Source: Collybiopsis luxurians FD-317 M1
Lineage: Eukaryota; Basidiomycota; Agaricomycetes; Agaricales; Omphalotaceae
Assembly (NCBI GenBank): GCA_000827265.1
Contig: KN834835.1
Span: 168,440 to 232,439, forward strand
Length of the DNA stretch: 64,000 nucleotides
Direction of reading: 5' to 3'
A program made the position numbers and the translations under genes. Below are positions 54,750-64,000 of this stretch, piece by piece. Numbering within the stretch: position 1 is the stretch's first letter; each line of letters opens with the position of its first letter. A model generated the notes under the pieces. The model was given only the letters and a program-made list of their open reading frames with translations. It ran no database searches and was not told the DNA's origin.

Positions 54750-55615
54750 ATGGAGCTGTTAATTCTCTTCTTAGCTAGCAGCCTTCTGTGTGACGCATAC
54801 GCCCGTCCCCCGAGCCTGAGTGAACCATTCACTGCTCGCAACGTTGCTGGCAGGTCCGGTTCTGCAATTGTCAGTGATGTTCCTGTCGTCTCTGAAGGCG
54901 GAAATATCACACACGCAGTAGTCACCACGAACTGGGCGGGAGTCGTCATCGAAACCCTTCCCGCTGGCCAAAACTTCCAAACCGTCTATGCCCAATTTAC
55001 TGTGCCCACTCAATCCCAAACTGCCAAGGGAGCCGCCGGGTCTGCGTCCATCTGGGTTGGGATTGATGGCGCGACGACGGGGGCGACTATCCTGCAGACG
55101 GGTGTCGATATTTCGGTCAGCGCGAGCGGAGTTGCGTCTTACAGTGCATGGTACGAGTGGTTCCCCAACCCTTCTGTCGTCTTTGACGGAATGGTCGTGA
55201 ATGCCGGAGATGTCGTTATCGCTTCGGTTGTGATGATCAACTCGACGACTGGCGTTGCGGGTGTCACGAACGAGAGTAGAGGCAATGTCAGTTCGATTGA
55301 GCTTTCTGCTCCCAATGCTCAGGTGGGGGGTTTTCTAAATTCTTTTGTCACCATGACCGCTCATGAGATTCCTTCAATACTATATTTTCACCTTTTGTCC
55401 ACAACCCCATTGTCGAGGATTTCGCTGCTGACGGAATACTGGTGCCATTTTCCAACTTTACCCCTGTGACGTTTATTACCGGTGCTTTCACGAATACCGG
55501 GGCACTCGTAGATCCCAGCGCCACTGGAACGATATTCACCATTCAGCAGAATGGTACTGTTTTGACCAGTGTCAGTGTTGCGACGCCGGATACTATTACT
55601 GTCAAGCATACATGA
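54750..55615 (+). pseudogene. G1 (glutamic) peptidase, damaged active-site region
   Basis: Eqolisin-family acid peptidases are secreted and use a Gln-Glu pair. Exon 1 starts with a signal peptide (MELLILFLASSLLCDAYA) and shows the family pattern: NWAGVVIETLPAG near residue 61, YAQFTVPT, SIWVGIDGA, and ILQTG with the catalytic Gln near residue 116, then YSAWYEWFPNP and SAPNAQ at about 55322. The C-terminal part continues after an intron as IVEDFAADGILVPFSNFTPV to a stop at 55615. The conserved Cys...AEW stretch that should precede IVEDF, and that carries the catalytic Glu, is not encoded: the bases before ATTGTCGAGGATTTC read as HNP. No AG acceptor joins the two parts in frame. It is probably inactive unless the assembly is wrong here. 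Confidence 0.72.
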
Positions 55616-55871
55616 GCAGAATTTGATACCCAGTAAATACGATTCCGTGAAAGTCTGACGTGTATATATGGTTTTTCTGTGTTACTGGCGATAATCCCTA
55701 TTGTGACGATTAACGATGAAGATAAAAGGCTCTTGCAACTCGTTGCGATCACCGTGGGATGAATCATGGCCGTGGCACCGTGGCAGAATTAATTCCGACT
55801 TGTTCGGAGGTGTTGCGCGTGTTGTTCACAACGTCTCTCATCCTTTTGCTTCCACCATCCCTCTCGAGAAG
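55616..55871. other. Short intergenic region
   Basis: Promoter region of the Goodbye-domain gene. No clear TATA box. Confidence 0.4.
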
Positions 55872-57768
55872 ATGTCGAGTGACGACTTCAGCCAGCTGTG
55901 GACCAACGCGCTGCGCAAATTCCAACAGGATACAAACATCAAAACCTCGCATTGGGATTCCCTTGTGAAATCCTTCCAGCATTGTCGTAGTGCCGAAGAA
56001 GTCTGCGATGTGCTCGATCAAAGATTAGAAGAGCTCGCTGAGTTCCGGTCTGCAAGAACAACCTGGGGGAAGCTGCGCTCTCGCTTCCTGAAACCGGCAG
56101 TAGAAGTGGTACTTTTACTTAACAATTCACTTGGAGAAGCCATATCATATGCTGTACGGTGTACTTTATTTTTTCAATCCTATTCACCCAATTACTCAAA
56201 TATCATTCCATAGCCGGCGATACCGGGTGGAAAAACCATCTTTGTGGTTTTTGGATTTTTATTAATGGTACATGAAATTTCATATCGAGGGTGGACAATT
56301 CACATTCGAGATATCAGGCTACAAAGGGAGTTAGTGCATGGTTAGATGCACTGACTGAACTTTTTGAAGAGCTACATCTCTTTTTTGAGAGACTCGGTGC
56401 AAGGCTAAAGATGTCCTCTGCTATGAGTCCAGCCTACCAGGCAATTGTTGTCAAAGTTTTCGTTCTCATGCTGGACATTTTCTCTCGTGCTATCAAGTTC
56501 ATGTCAGATACTAAACACCCCTGGACTGGGTATCTCAGTGAATAGGCTTTATGTTCATTCCTTACAGTTGTGGTCTCACCAAGCTTGTGCACTTGTTTTC
56601 AGGAATCTACAGTCAGACACTTGTAAAGGGTCCTGGAATGCCCGACGCTCTGCAAAAACTACGTAATCTTGTGATTCATGAAATGAATGACACTATTACA
56701 GAATCACACTTGCAAGGGATGAAGACTCAAGTTATTGCGAGTGCTGTGCTTGATAAAGGTAGTACTATAATTATGCTAAATTGAACCATAATTTGACCTT
56801 GAATTTGAATTCTGTGCCAGCCGGAGAAATTTCTCAGCAAATGACTGAAATTCACGATCTTTTCAGGTCACATCCTGCATTAATGAATGCCAAGGAAGCA
56901 TCCTTGCATAACTCTCCATATCTTGTCGCCCTCCACCAACATGACTCTGTCAATGTAATGGCCTTCGGAGACAGAGAGGCTGCACAAGTTGTATACAATG
57001 GGGTCTCCAAGAATTGGGCCAAGGTATTGACTTACAGAAGATATCCTCGTGTAAGTACAACCAAGAATGCTACGCGCAAAGTCATCGGAAGAGATTTACA
57101 TGCTACATGACAGCCTTTAGCTTCCCATGGATTGGAAAGCTATGTGCAACAATGCTTACAGGAAATTAAGAGGTTGCCTCCATTGGATTATACTGTCCCT
57201 CCTCATGAAGCTCAGTACATTGTTGCTTTTCATTGCAACCATGTTCAAAAGGTAGGCTTCCGGAAGGTTGAGGATGCTTGGGCCCTCTATGAGGCTCTCT
57301 CATAGAAATGGGCAAAGATACTTATTGATATGAAAACCTCCAAGGTATTTGTTATTCCCTGAACCTACGGCCTAGCTCCCTTTATATTATTTTGCAGACA
57401 TTGTTTTCCTTTGGATCACACCGTTATATTTCCGAATGCCAGGAATCTCTTATGGAGGATGACCGAACAGAATTCGCGATGCCCTTACTGCAAGCAGACT
57501 ATGCAATAGCATACCATCAGCGAGATAGCATTCGAGTCATTGGATTCTCCAATGACATTTCCGCTAGGATAATGTATGAATGTATATCTACGAAATGGGC
57601 TAAGCTTCTCATGAACAGACGTGAACGTCAGGTGAGTGGTTGACTTCTGAGTAAGAATTCATCCACACTGATTACAACAATATTACACAGATAGTGTTGT
57701 CTCATGGAAAGTCTCCGTATATTGAACTGTGTGGAGAGATGATTGAGCACATGTGGTCGCCGCGGTGA
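55872..57768 (+). CDS. Goodbye-domain protein with one-exon tandem repeats
   Basis: Eight exons fit in phase: 55872-56153, 56214-56267, 56318-56529, 56568-56758, 56821-57050, 57114-57344, 57398-57631 and 57691-57768, giving 503 codons. Residues 1-170 match the fungal STAND N-terminal Goodbye domain: SQLWTNALRKFQQDT, FLKPAVEVVLLLNNSLGEA, PAIPGGKTIFVVFGFLL, LDALTELFEELHLFFERLG and VFVLMLDIFSRAIKFM. No NACHT, NB-ARC, ankyrin or WD part follows. Instead exons 5-7 each encode a repeat of about 77 residues with the core (Y..A.H...V.V.GF...A..(V/L/M)Y...S.KWAK.L). Exon 8 is a truncated repeat. Exons 6 and 7 are symmetric (phase 0-0; 231 and 234 nt). In exon 6 the core has TAG (57303-57305) where the other repeats read K or T, which would end the protein at 386 residues. 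The function is unknown; STAND proteins act in self/non-self recognition and cell death. Confidence 0.75.
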
Positions 57769-59329
57769 TCAAAGGACAGATAGTCGTGAACCTGCCGTCA
57801 CTTTTACAATATGCAAAACTGAAAGTACCGTGTGTTTCACTTCGGAATTACACGAGGCTAAAATATAAATGTATTCGAAATAGAGGGTAATTATGCAGCG
57901 AAAGTGGAGTTCGAGTCCCCAGGTGCCTCCGAGCCTCTGAGTACATTGACTCCTGCTCCCAGAGTGCGATAAATCCCTTCTGGCCTAACCTTACTAGTAC
58001 CCACCCCACCCTCAAAAAGGAATGTCAGAGTGCTGTCAAAGGAAATCGGGTTACACATCCAGCAACGAATACTAGTCACACTCATTCAGTTCTGAAGAGC
58101 GCTGGGTAAGTGAGAGGAATAAATGAACAACAAGTGGGCGATTCGACGAATAAGACACTCAATTTTGCTACGATTCGACAGGTAGTTTAAAGTGCCAGAT
58201 CCAAATAGCAGTGCTCTCCGATTCAACGGTAACTGCATGTACTTGCCCTTCTTGGTGCCTAGTCCTCTCCGCCCTCTTTCGGCGACCGTATGTCCGTCGA
58301 CCAATTATAGTTCCCTAGTATTTGAATCTATCCTTGAAACGTCTCTGAGCTCGATATTTGGTGAGCAACTTAGATCAAGAGTTCACGAATATCATATTCA
58401 CTCACCAGCCCTAGCATCCTTCGTCTTCCTCGTTGTTTGGCCTCAAAGACTATCATTTAATAGAGTACTTATTAATCACAAATCATGCCAAACCTCGCTG
58501 TAGCCTTTAAATATCGATCGACTGCCCTGAATAACTCGCGTGAACAATCACTGCTCTTATCCCAAATACAAAATAGCCGATACTAATACTTTGCCAAAGC
58601 GCTGGGCGAGATTTAAGTCCGCTGTGTTACGAAATTCATCTTGCGCGCATTGTTTGATGCCCCGCTCCCAAGTCGGTACCGGTTTATGGGGCATTACTCA
58701 AGAAAGATTATTTGACGAGTAGCTAGACTAAATGTCTTCATAGATATCCTTTAACAACACTGGCATAATGGCGTCCCATTCTTTGTTCATTCTTTCAAAC
58801 TAGCGGTGGTTGAGTAAACTAAGTTTACTTGCAATGCAGCGTGGGCGCTGTCCGAGCCAAATCGGTTCCTCCATTAAAGATTTTGAGCGAAGCGATCGCG
58901 CGAAGGGAGTAGCAGCGGCCGCAGGCACAATTAAAATCGGTAATAAGTATTCAAGGTGACGAACCATTGCCTGCGTTTGTCTAGGAACCAACACGGAACA
59001 TAGGCCGTGTCCAAGGCTTCTAGGAAGTCTAATCCTCTTCAGGATTAAACCAGTGTCGTTATATCAATGACGATTATACCCGTGTGTATCCTCTCATTCA
59101 ATTCTATCCAATGCGACCATGATCGGGTGTCGTTCAATGCATTTCGCTATGCAAGTTCTCAAGCTCGAATTTCTTGAGTTGGTCATTCTTGTGTTGTCGA
59201 AGCAACAGAGCTCGGATATTAGCCAGTGCAGAGTGTATATAAGGGTGTGTAAGAAATTCGAGAATCCAGCAGCATTTGCGAGCAATTCTTCTACAGTAAA
59301 CCCCTTCTCATACTGAAATCTTTCAAACA
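57769..59329. other. Intergenic, no gene seen
   Basis: Only short frames. A TATATAAG at 59236-59243, 87-94 bp before the next ATG, is a good TATA box for the plus-strand gene at 59330. Confidence 0.5.
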
Positions 59330-60166
59330 ATGGCAACCGGAGTTAAAGTGATCCAATGCACCGCCTTCGAGGCCAGCAATGAGTACATCAACAACAGAGG
59401 TCAATATGCTGACGCCTTTGCCAAGATTGCCCATGTCGAAGGTCACATAAGGCGAGGAGACATCTTGATGCACTCAATACCTCGCAATCTGACGCTACTT
59501 TTCTCTAGCTCCTACTGGGGTCTCCAAGTGCCAGAAGAAGGTGCAAAGAAGGGACTCATTGTCACTGGTACGATTTTGCAGTTTAATATGTGTTTGTCGA
59601 TTGATATTTTCCACAGTATGGGAATCTTCTGCCCATTACAATAAATTTGTTGGCTCTGACACCTATAACTCCGGCGTCTCCTCTTTGAAATCTGCTGCTG
59701 TTGGCGAGTTGAAGCGAGCTCAGGTATTTGCAATTAAGATGATTGTTGAACGAGATTTATATTATCTGTCCAGTTCACTGGTGTGGTGGGGACACCCATC
59801 CCTGGACTATCGGCTGCTGTGACGGAAGTTGTTCTGGTCCGACCCAATGCTGGGGTCACAGCCGACCACATCAAGGATGCTGCTCACAAGCTCTACGCTG
59901 CCTTTGAAAGTAATGGAAGACCATCCGCCTTAGGTGTGAGCACTGATCAAGATGGATTATACATTGTCCTTGTCGGCTGGTCCTCTGTTTCGGTGCGTCT
60001 CTGTCTCGATTGAAAACCACTGCACTCTCACTCATAGATCTTGCTATAATCTCTACAGGAGAGCCGCGAAACCGTAAAGAAAGAGCCATTCGCTTCTGCA
60101 ATTGCAGCATTTTCGACTTTGGCTAGCCAGGAGATCACCCACGCAACCCTTGACAAGCATACCTAG
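59330..60166 (+). CDS. Dimeric alpha/beta-barrel (ABM/Dabb-like) protein, 223 aa
   Basis: Four exons fit in phase: 59330-59567, 59617-59723, 59774-59992 and 60059-60166. The N-terminal half reads VIQCTAFEASNEYINN...YWGLQVPEEGAKKGLIVTVWESSAHYNKF, the strand-helix-strand pattern with a terminal W-E-S...H of ABM-like domains. The second half repeats the pattern (AAVTEVVLVRPNAGVTADHI...GLYIVLVGWSSVS), so two such modules are fused, as in many fungal members. These proteins are small oxygenases, cyclases or stress proteins; no catalytic residue identifies which. A stretch at about 59440-59508 (HIRRGDILMHSIPRNL) resembles an unspliced intron, but removing it breaks the frame. No signal peptide. TATA box at 59236. 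Confidence 0.68.
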
Positions 60167-61614
60167 ATCATCTTATCGAACAGTATTCGAGGCCATCTAG
60201 AGGCGATACTCCCAGAAGCATCATTTGTAAAGCAATTATTATTTTGTACATTTGTTCAGGAAGACGCGGAGATTGAATAGATCTTAGCATTATCTTTGAA
60301 CGTGCTGAACCAAGGAAGAGTGAAAGCTCCCTCAGTTCCTAGCCATCCGCGCTTATACCTTCAATTGTTTTTGGATATTGCCAATACTCGGGTCAAGGAG
60401 AAGCACGATAAGAAAAGCTCCTTTACACCATTGCTTTGGCTGTGATTAAATATCGGAGACTACGCAAGTTCTGCGTTGCACGATGATAATTGTGAATACG
60501 GCAATGAGTGGATGTGAACCTCATTTCTTTGAGACTAGAGACCGAGAGGAGATGGCAACCAGCAAGCCTTCAAAAGTGGATCAGTCCACATCATCTTAGT
60601 ATATGGCTGGAATCGATAAGCTTTCCACAACAGAGTGATAAATCTGTCTTAACACCTAAGATGAATCTGTCTCCGTCGAAGTACAAACGGCTTCCAAAAA
60701 TGCTATCGCCTAGTCATCAAGTCTATTCCTAAACAAGAGAGCTAATGGACACATTGTACCAAAAATCTGCATTCTCAAGCTTGGGAAGGAGTAACCGCGA
60801 CAATAGGTGGATCTGACCTCAGCAGCTGCATCAAGTCTGTGGGGCAGAAACCCAGGGGGAAGTTTCCAGTCTCGGTGGCAACTACGCCAAGGGTGATCCA
60901 CATTTTCCTAGTGTGTAGCCGAAGATAAGTATGCCTCTTCACCACCACTAATATGTAGATGAGCATTGCACTACCAGATGAATAAAAATTCAATTGTACA
61001 TTTTCAACGATCCCTTTGCCACTCGGCAGTCTCCGGCTCTTATTCGGCCTCTATTTTTTGGGAGCCTTCGGCTTCAAAGGCGCTTATCTACGCTTTCTTA
61101 CCACCGCCGTCCGCAATGGTCCCGCCGTTCGCTTACGACGAACTTCAGGATTTGTTTCTCTTCATTCTCAACGAGGGAGACCGCAAGCAAAGGTTCCAAG
61201 ATGTCTCGTTATTCTTTCCCAACCTCAGCGCGACCTACAGCCATCAAGCTTATGACAATGCACGGGGCATCTGGCCACGACGATATTTTTCGATGGATCC
61301 GACTAGATCTTCGTCCGATGGTTCTAGAGCCGGAGATGAGAACCCAAACTACCAAGGCGAGTATCAGTATCCTGTGTTACACGGACTTATATAGGTAGTA
61401 TTATCGCTCATTGTTCCTCCAGTACATGCCCCAGCTTTTTCAGAACAACCCTCGGGTAGCAGTCTCGCTCTTTGGAATTCTACCTCAAACGCTGTCTTTT
61501 CTTCGTCATGACTCAGACCTACTACCTCTGTTAATGCAATCCTGAGCTCATGACCCAGAGTTCCGAAATTGGTTTCGCAGTAACGTTTCTTTCCCCTTGG
61601 CAGGCGCTGTGAAT
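60167..61614. other. Intergenic, no gene supported
   Basis: Overlapping frames at 60966-61400 show no family pattern. They could be upstream exons of the following hypothetical gene, but the junctions could not be shown. Confidence 0.4.
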
Positions 61615-62346
61615 ATGATTCTGCCAGACCTTCAATATGTCTCTAGTCCTGCAACTCTTGAACATGGCATCAATCATAGCCACCCCAAGAATGACAGCAA
61701 AAGTGAGGAAAATGCAGATTGTATCGACGATTCGGAAGTTACACTGAAGCGTACATCGGAAAAACTCGCCGGACGGGAAGAGTTGACGACTGGGAATAAG
61801 AAGCGAATTCGAAGTGCATCTTTTGAGTACTGGATTGGGATTTAAATGATCTGACAAAAGTTATCAGCGTGTTCACATAGCCAGAACGAGCCGTCAACGG
61901 CTTCTTCAAACAATAGATCCTCCCCTCGTCGGCCTTTTCGCGCAATTCACACCGTGACTTTGCCGGATCTTTCTACATCTCTCTCCGTCGTTCGTACTTC
62001 TCCAGATTCCTATAAGGCTCTCTTCTCTTTGCTGGACAAATCTACGAATAGTGTTATATCGCCTAGACCTAATCATCCTGAGCCCATTCTTTTCGCATCT
62101 GAAGCTTCAACTCTTTGTTATGATGCTGAGGAACCTCAATCATCGTCTCGACTCTCAAGTTCCTCTGCATCTCCAGACGCATCTCGAATCTCAACGGCTT
62201 CCTATGAAATTCAAACAACAACATCCGCTGGTCCCTCTCTTTTAGTGACCACGCTTCCTTCCACCGCAATCGATGTTGTTCCACCTGTGCTCGGCGCAAA
62301 AGGCCATGCCAAAAGGATGATTTTCTTCTTTGAGCGAAACCCGTGA
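61615..62346 (+). CDS. Hypothetical serine-rich protein
   Basis: Two exons, 61615-61826 and 61881-62346, join in phase (GA + C) and give 225 aa with a clean stop. The first part is acidic and ends in a basic patch (NKKRIRSAS) that could be a nuclear signal. The second is Ser/Thr-rich (RLSSSSASPDASRIS) and ends KRMIFFFERNP. The start is uncertain: a TTGGCAG acceptor at about 61597-61603 suggests upstream exons. No domain is recognised. Confidence 0.4.
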
Positions 62347-63814
62347 CTCCCAATTTCTCCGAACCTTTCTCATTCTGTATGGAAAGCCGGAAGGGCCTGC
62401 TCACTTTTGACAGATCCGTTGATGTCAACATAACAGGACCCTGGTCACCCCTTTGCGCGCCAGTAATATTATGCAATCAGCGCTTAATGATATTCTCGCT
62501 GTTTTTTTTAAATTCATGATTGGAAACAGGTTCAATTCAATCATTACCTTAATTTCAGCAAGGTTCAAAGACTCGAGGATAGAGACTAATGATATTTTGC
62601 TTACAGATATATAAACTATTGTAATCATATGACACTGCATGTTAAATCAGGCGATTCTACACAAAGCGATGCATAGTATATTCTTAACGCCGCCGAGGTG
62701 GCAATCCCCGACTCGAATGCCAGCGAGGGGTTAAATAAGTCCCATTGACATTGAAGAAAAGACAACTGGCATAAATACAGATGACAGCAGAAGAATTAAG
62801 CTACATTGTACCATCTGCTCAATGCTTACTTGTTAACCAAGTGTATGTATAACTCCAGTCTAAGCAATGGACAGCAAAATGTCAGGTGTATGATAAATTG
62901 TCATACTTATATTTATTTTTGGATAGCAGATCCAAGATGAGGATGTAGCTGATGAGTAGATTTTCTTAATCATGACTTAACCTTTGTACAAGCCCGAAAT
63001 AAATGGAGGGATTTTTCTGGCTCCTTGAAATAGGCAGTATGCTCTACTACACATGTCCCAGAAGATGTGGAACATTATTGTGAAGCCTATTGTAATTGAA
63101 AGACAGTTAGCAGCATTTTCTTTTCTTTTTTTTTTTTTTTGCTCTGCAACCCCTGTTAAAACATGCTTAGAGAAAAGCTATGAAATTATAAGTATCCATT
63201 GAACCATCAAGTCCTTTGCTATTGGATTGCCAAATAGTATAATAATACTCTCATACTTTTGCATTTGGGCCACAACTTGCTTTCATCAGAATTCATCTGC
63301 TGTCTATCTCTTAGACACCATGCATAGCAATCTTTCTCATCTAGTACCTGCTAATGCTAACTGTCACTCCCCATTCTCATGTTATGCAGTAAGGAGAACT
63401 TAGAATTTAGAATGCTTGCAGACGGGAGCCTGACCACAGGATTGGAAATGAGCACTTATTTGTGAGTGTATCTCTTGCCCAAACTTTGGGTCCATTCTTT
63501 TACCACTGCCCAACTCTTTTATTTGCTGGCTGCTTTTAGTGGCTTTGAATATCCAAAAATGATATTGTCAGCTGTAGTACTTTCTAACTCATGTATCGGC
63601 GGTGCCAGTATATATTAATGGCAGTTTGATAGTCGAACAAAGTGAGATGAGACAAACTATAGTCTTCGAATGGACACGTGATGCGGTGTTCGCATTTCTC
63701 TTCAACACCGCATCGGCGCAAGTCCGTCGAAGTCTCGCATCTCGGAGCACTAGCATAGTACCTTAGCTTTCTTTCTTTAAAACACTGTCTTAAACTGTCC
63801 CTACACTACACTCC
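62347..63814. other. Intergenic, no gene seen
   Basis: No coding pattern. It contains a long poly-T (about 63126-63140) and the hairpin at 63680-63714. Confidence 0.5.
63680..63714. other. Perfect 11 bp inverted repeat
   Basis: GATGCGGTGTT and its exact complement AACACCGCATC, separated by 13 bases, about 100 bp before the ATG at 63815. It could be an operator-like palindrome for a dimeric regulator or a structure in the 5' UTR. Confidence 0.5.
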
Positions 63815-64000
63815 ATGGCCCAACGCCTAAACTTCGATCCTTCCAATATACCTCGCCCCGACTTCTCAGGCAATATCTACGTGGCCACACGCCGAGCCTT
63901 AATCGCTGACAATGATTCACCGGATATCCTCACTGAAGAGCTTGCCATCCAACATCTAGAGGATCAGTGGGAGACAGAAATGACTGCCCTCCGTGTACTA
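63815..64000 (+). CDS. Start of a gene cut by the window end
   Basis: Open from the ATG at 63815 to the last base (62 codons), beginning MAQRLNFDPSNIPRPDFSGN and continuing through TEELAIQHLEDQWETEM. There are no stops, and the purine/pyrimidine codon pattern is coding-like. No family is recognised from this fragment. Confidence 0.5.
   Translation, partial: MAQRLNFDPSNIPRPDFSGNIYVATRRALIADNDSPDILTEELAIQHLEDQWETEMTALRVL

Noticed and set aside
60966..61398. Two overlapping plus-strand frames of 134-142 aa
   Set aside because: No domain pattern in either frame, and no splice sites link them to the hypothetical gene at 61615.
1..64000. CRISPR arrays, bacterial operons, rRNA genes, complete autonomous transposons
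   Set aside because: No direct-repeat/spacer pattern, no ribosomal RNA signature and no intact transposase or polyprotein was seen on either strand.

Overview
The window looks like an accessory, gene-poor stretch of an Agaricomycete (basidiomycete) nuclear genome. The evidence is genes built from many small exons with 50-70 nt GT-AG introns, an intron-containing tRNA-Asp, and typical basidiomycete families: a sesquiterpene synthase, DUF6534-like membrane proteins, F-box proteins, a glutamic (G1) peptidase, a Goodbye-domain protein and small secreted proteins. There is no bacterial, organellar or viral gene organisation. Gene structures were spliced by hand: an exon chain was accepted when splice sites, reading phase and a family pattern agreed.

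Layout. 0-5 kb: a complete terpene synthase and a secreted protein made of two duplicated exon blocks. 5-9.8 kb: no gene, with an LTR-like tract and a scrap of a 7-TM gene. 9.8-16.5 kb: a ten-exon MFS transporter with two GC-AG introns, a divergent NmrA-like NAD(P)-binding protein, and a DUF6534-like membrane protein. 17.6-18.3 kb: a dead copy of that membrane protein. 19.4-32.0 kb: three copies of a two-gene convergent cassette. The plus-strand gene is a single-pass membrane protein with a PPxY tail; the minus-strand gene is a soluble ~160 aa protein. Copy A (20-22.5 kb) is broken in both genes, copy B (26-28.7 kb) looks intact, and copy C (29.4-32.0 kb) keeps only the soluble partner. A 619 bp hAT-type MITE with an 8 bp target duplication sits directly in front of copy B. 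32.4-34.0 kb: an F-box protein. 34.1-39.0 kb: three tandem copies of a unit carrying a conserved TATA box, a 5' UTR intron and a two-exon small secreted protein. 40-42.5 kb: a secreted kinase-fold protein and an alpha/beta hydrolase. 45.3-45.7 kb: a cysteine-rich secreted protein. 47-50 kb: MITE-like and foldback elements, a damaged 7-TM gene and an assembly gap whose two flanks are identical. 51-52.4 kb: a membrane-anchored kinase-fold protein with HRD- and DFG-type motifs. 53.3 kb: tRNA-Asp. 54.7-57.8 kb: a G1 peptidase with a damaged active-site region, and a Goodbye-domain protein whose C-terminal half is a chain of one-exon repeats, one of which carries a stop codon. 59.3-60.2 kb: a protein resembling the dimeric alpha/beta-barrel (ABM/Dabb) families. 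The right end holds a serine-rich hypothetical gene and the start of another gene.

Most of the content points to interaction biology rather than housekeeping: duplicated secreted and cell-surface proteins, a STAND-type N-terminal domain, kinase folds carrying export signals, and frequent birth and death of copies. Domain names rest on motif recognition by eye. No homology search was possible.
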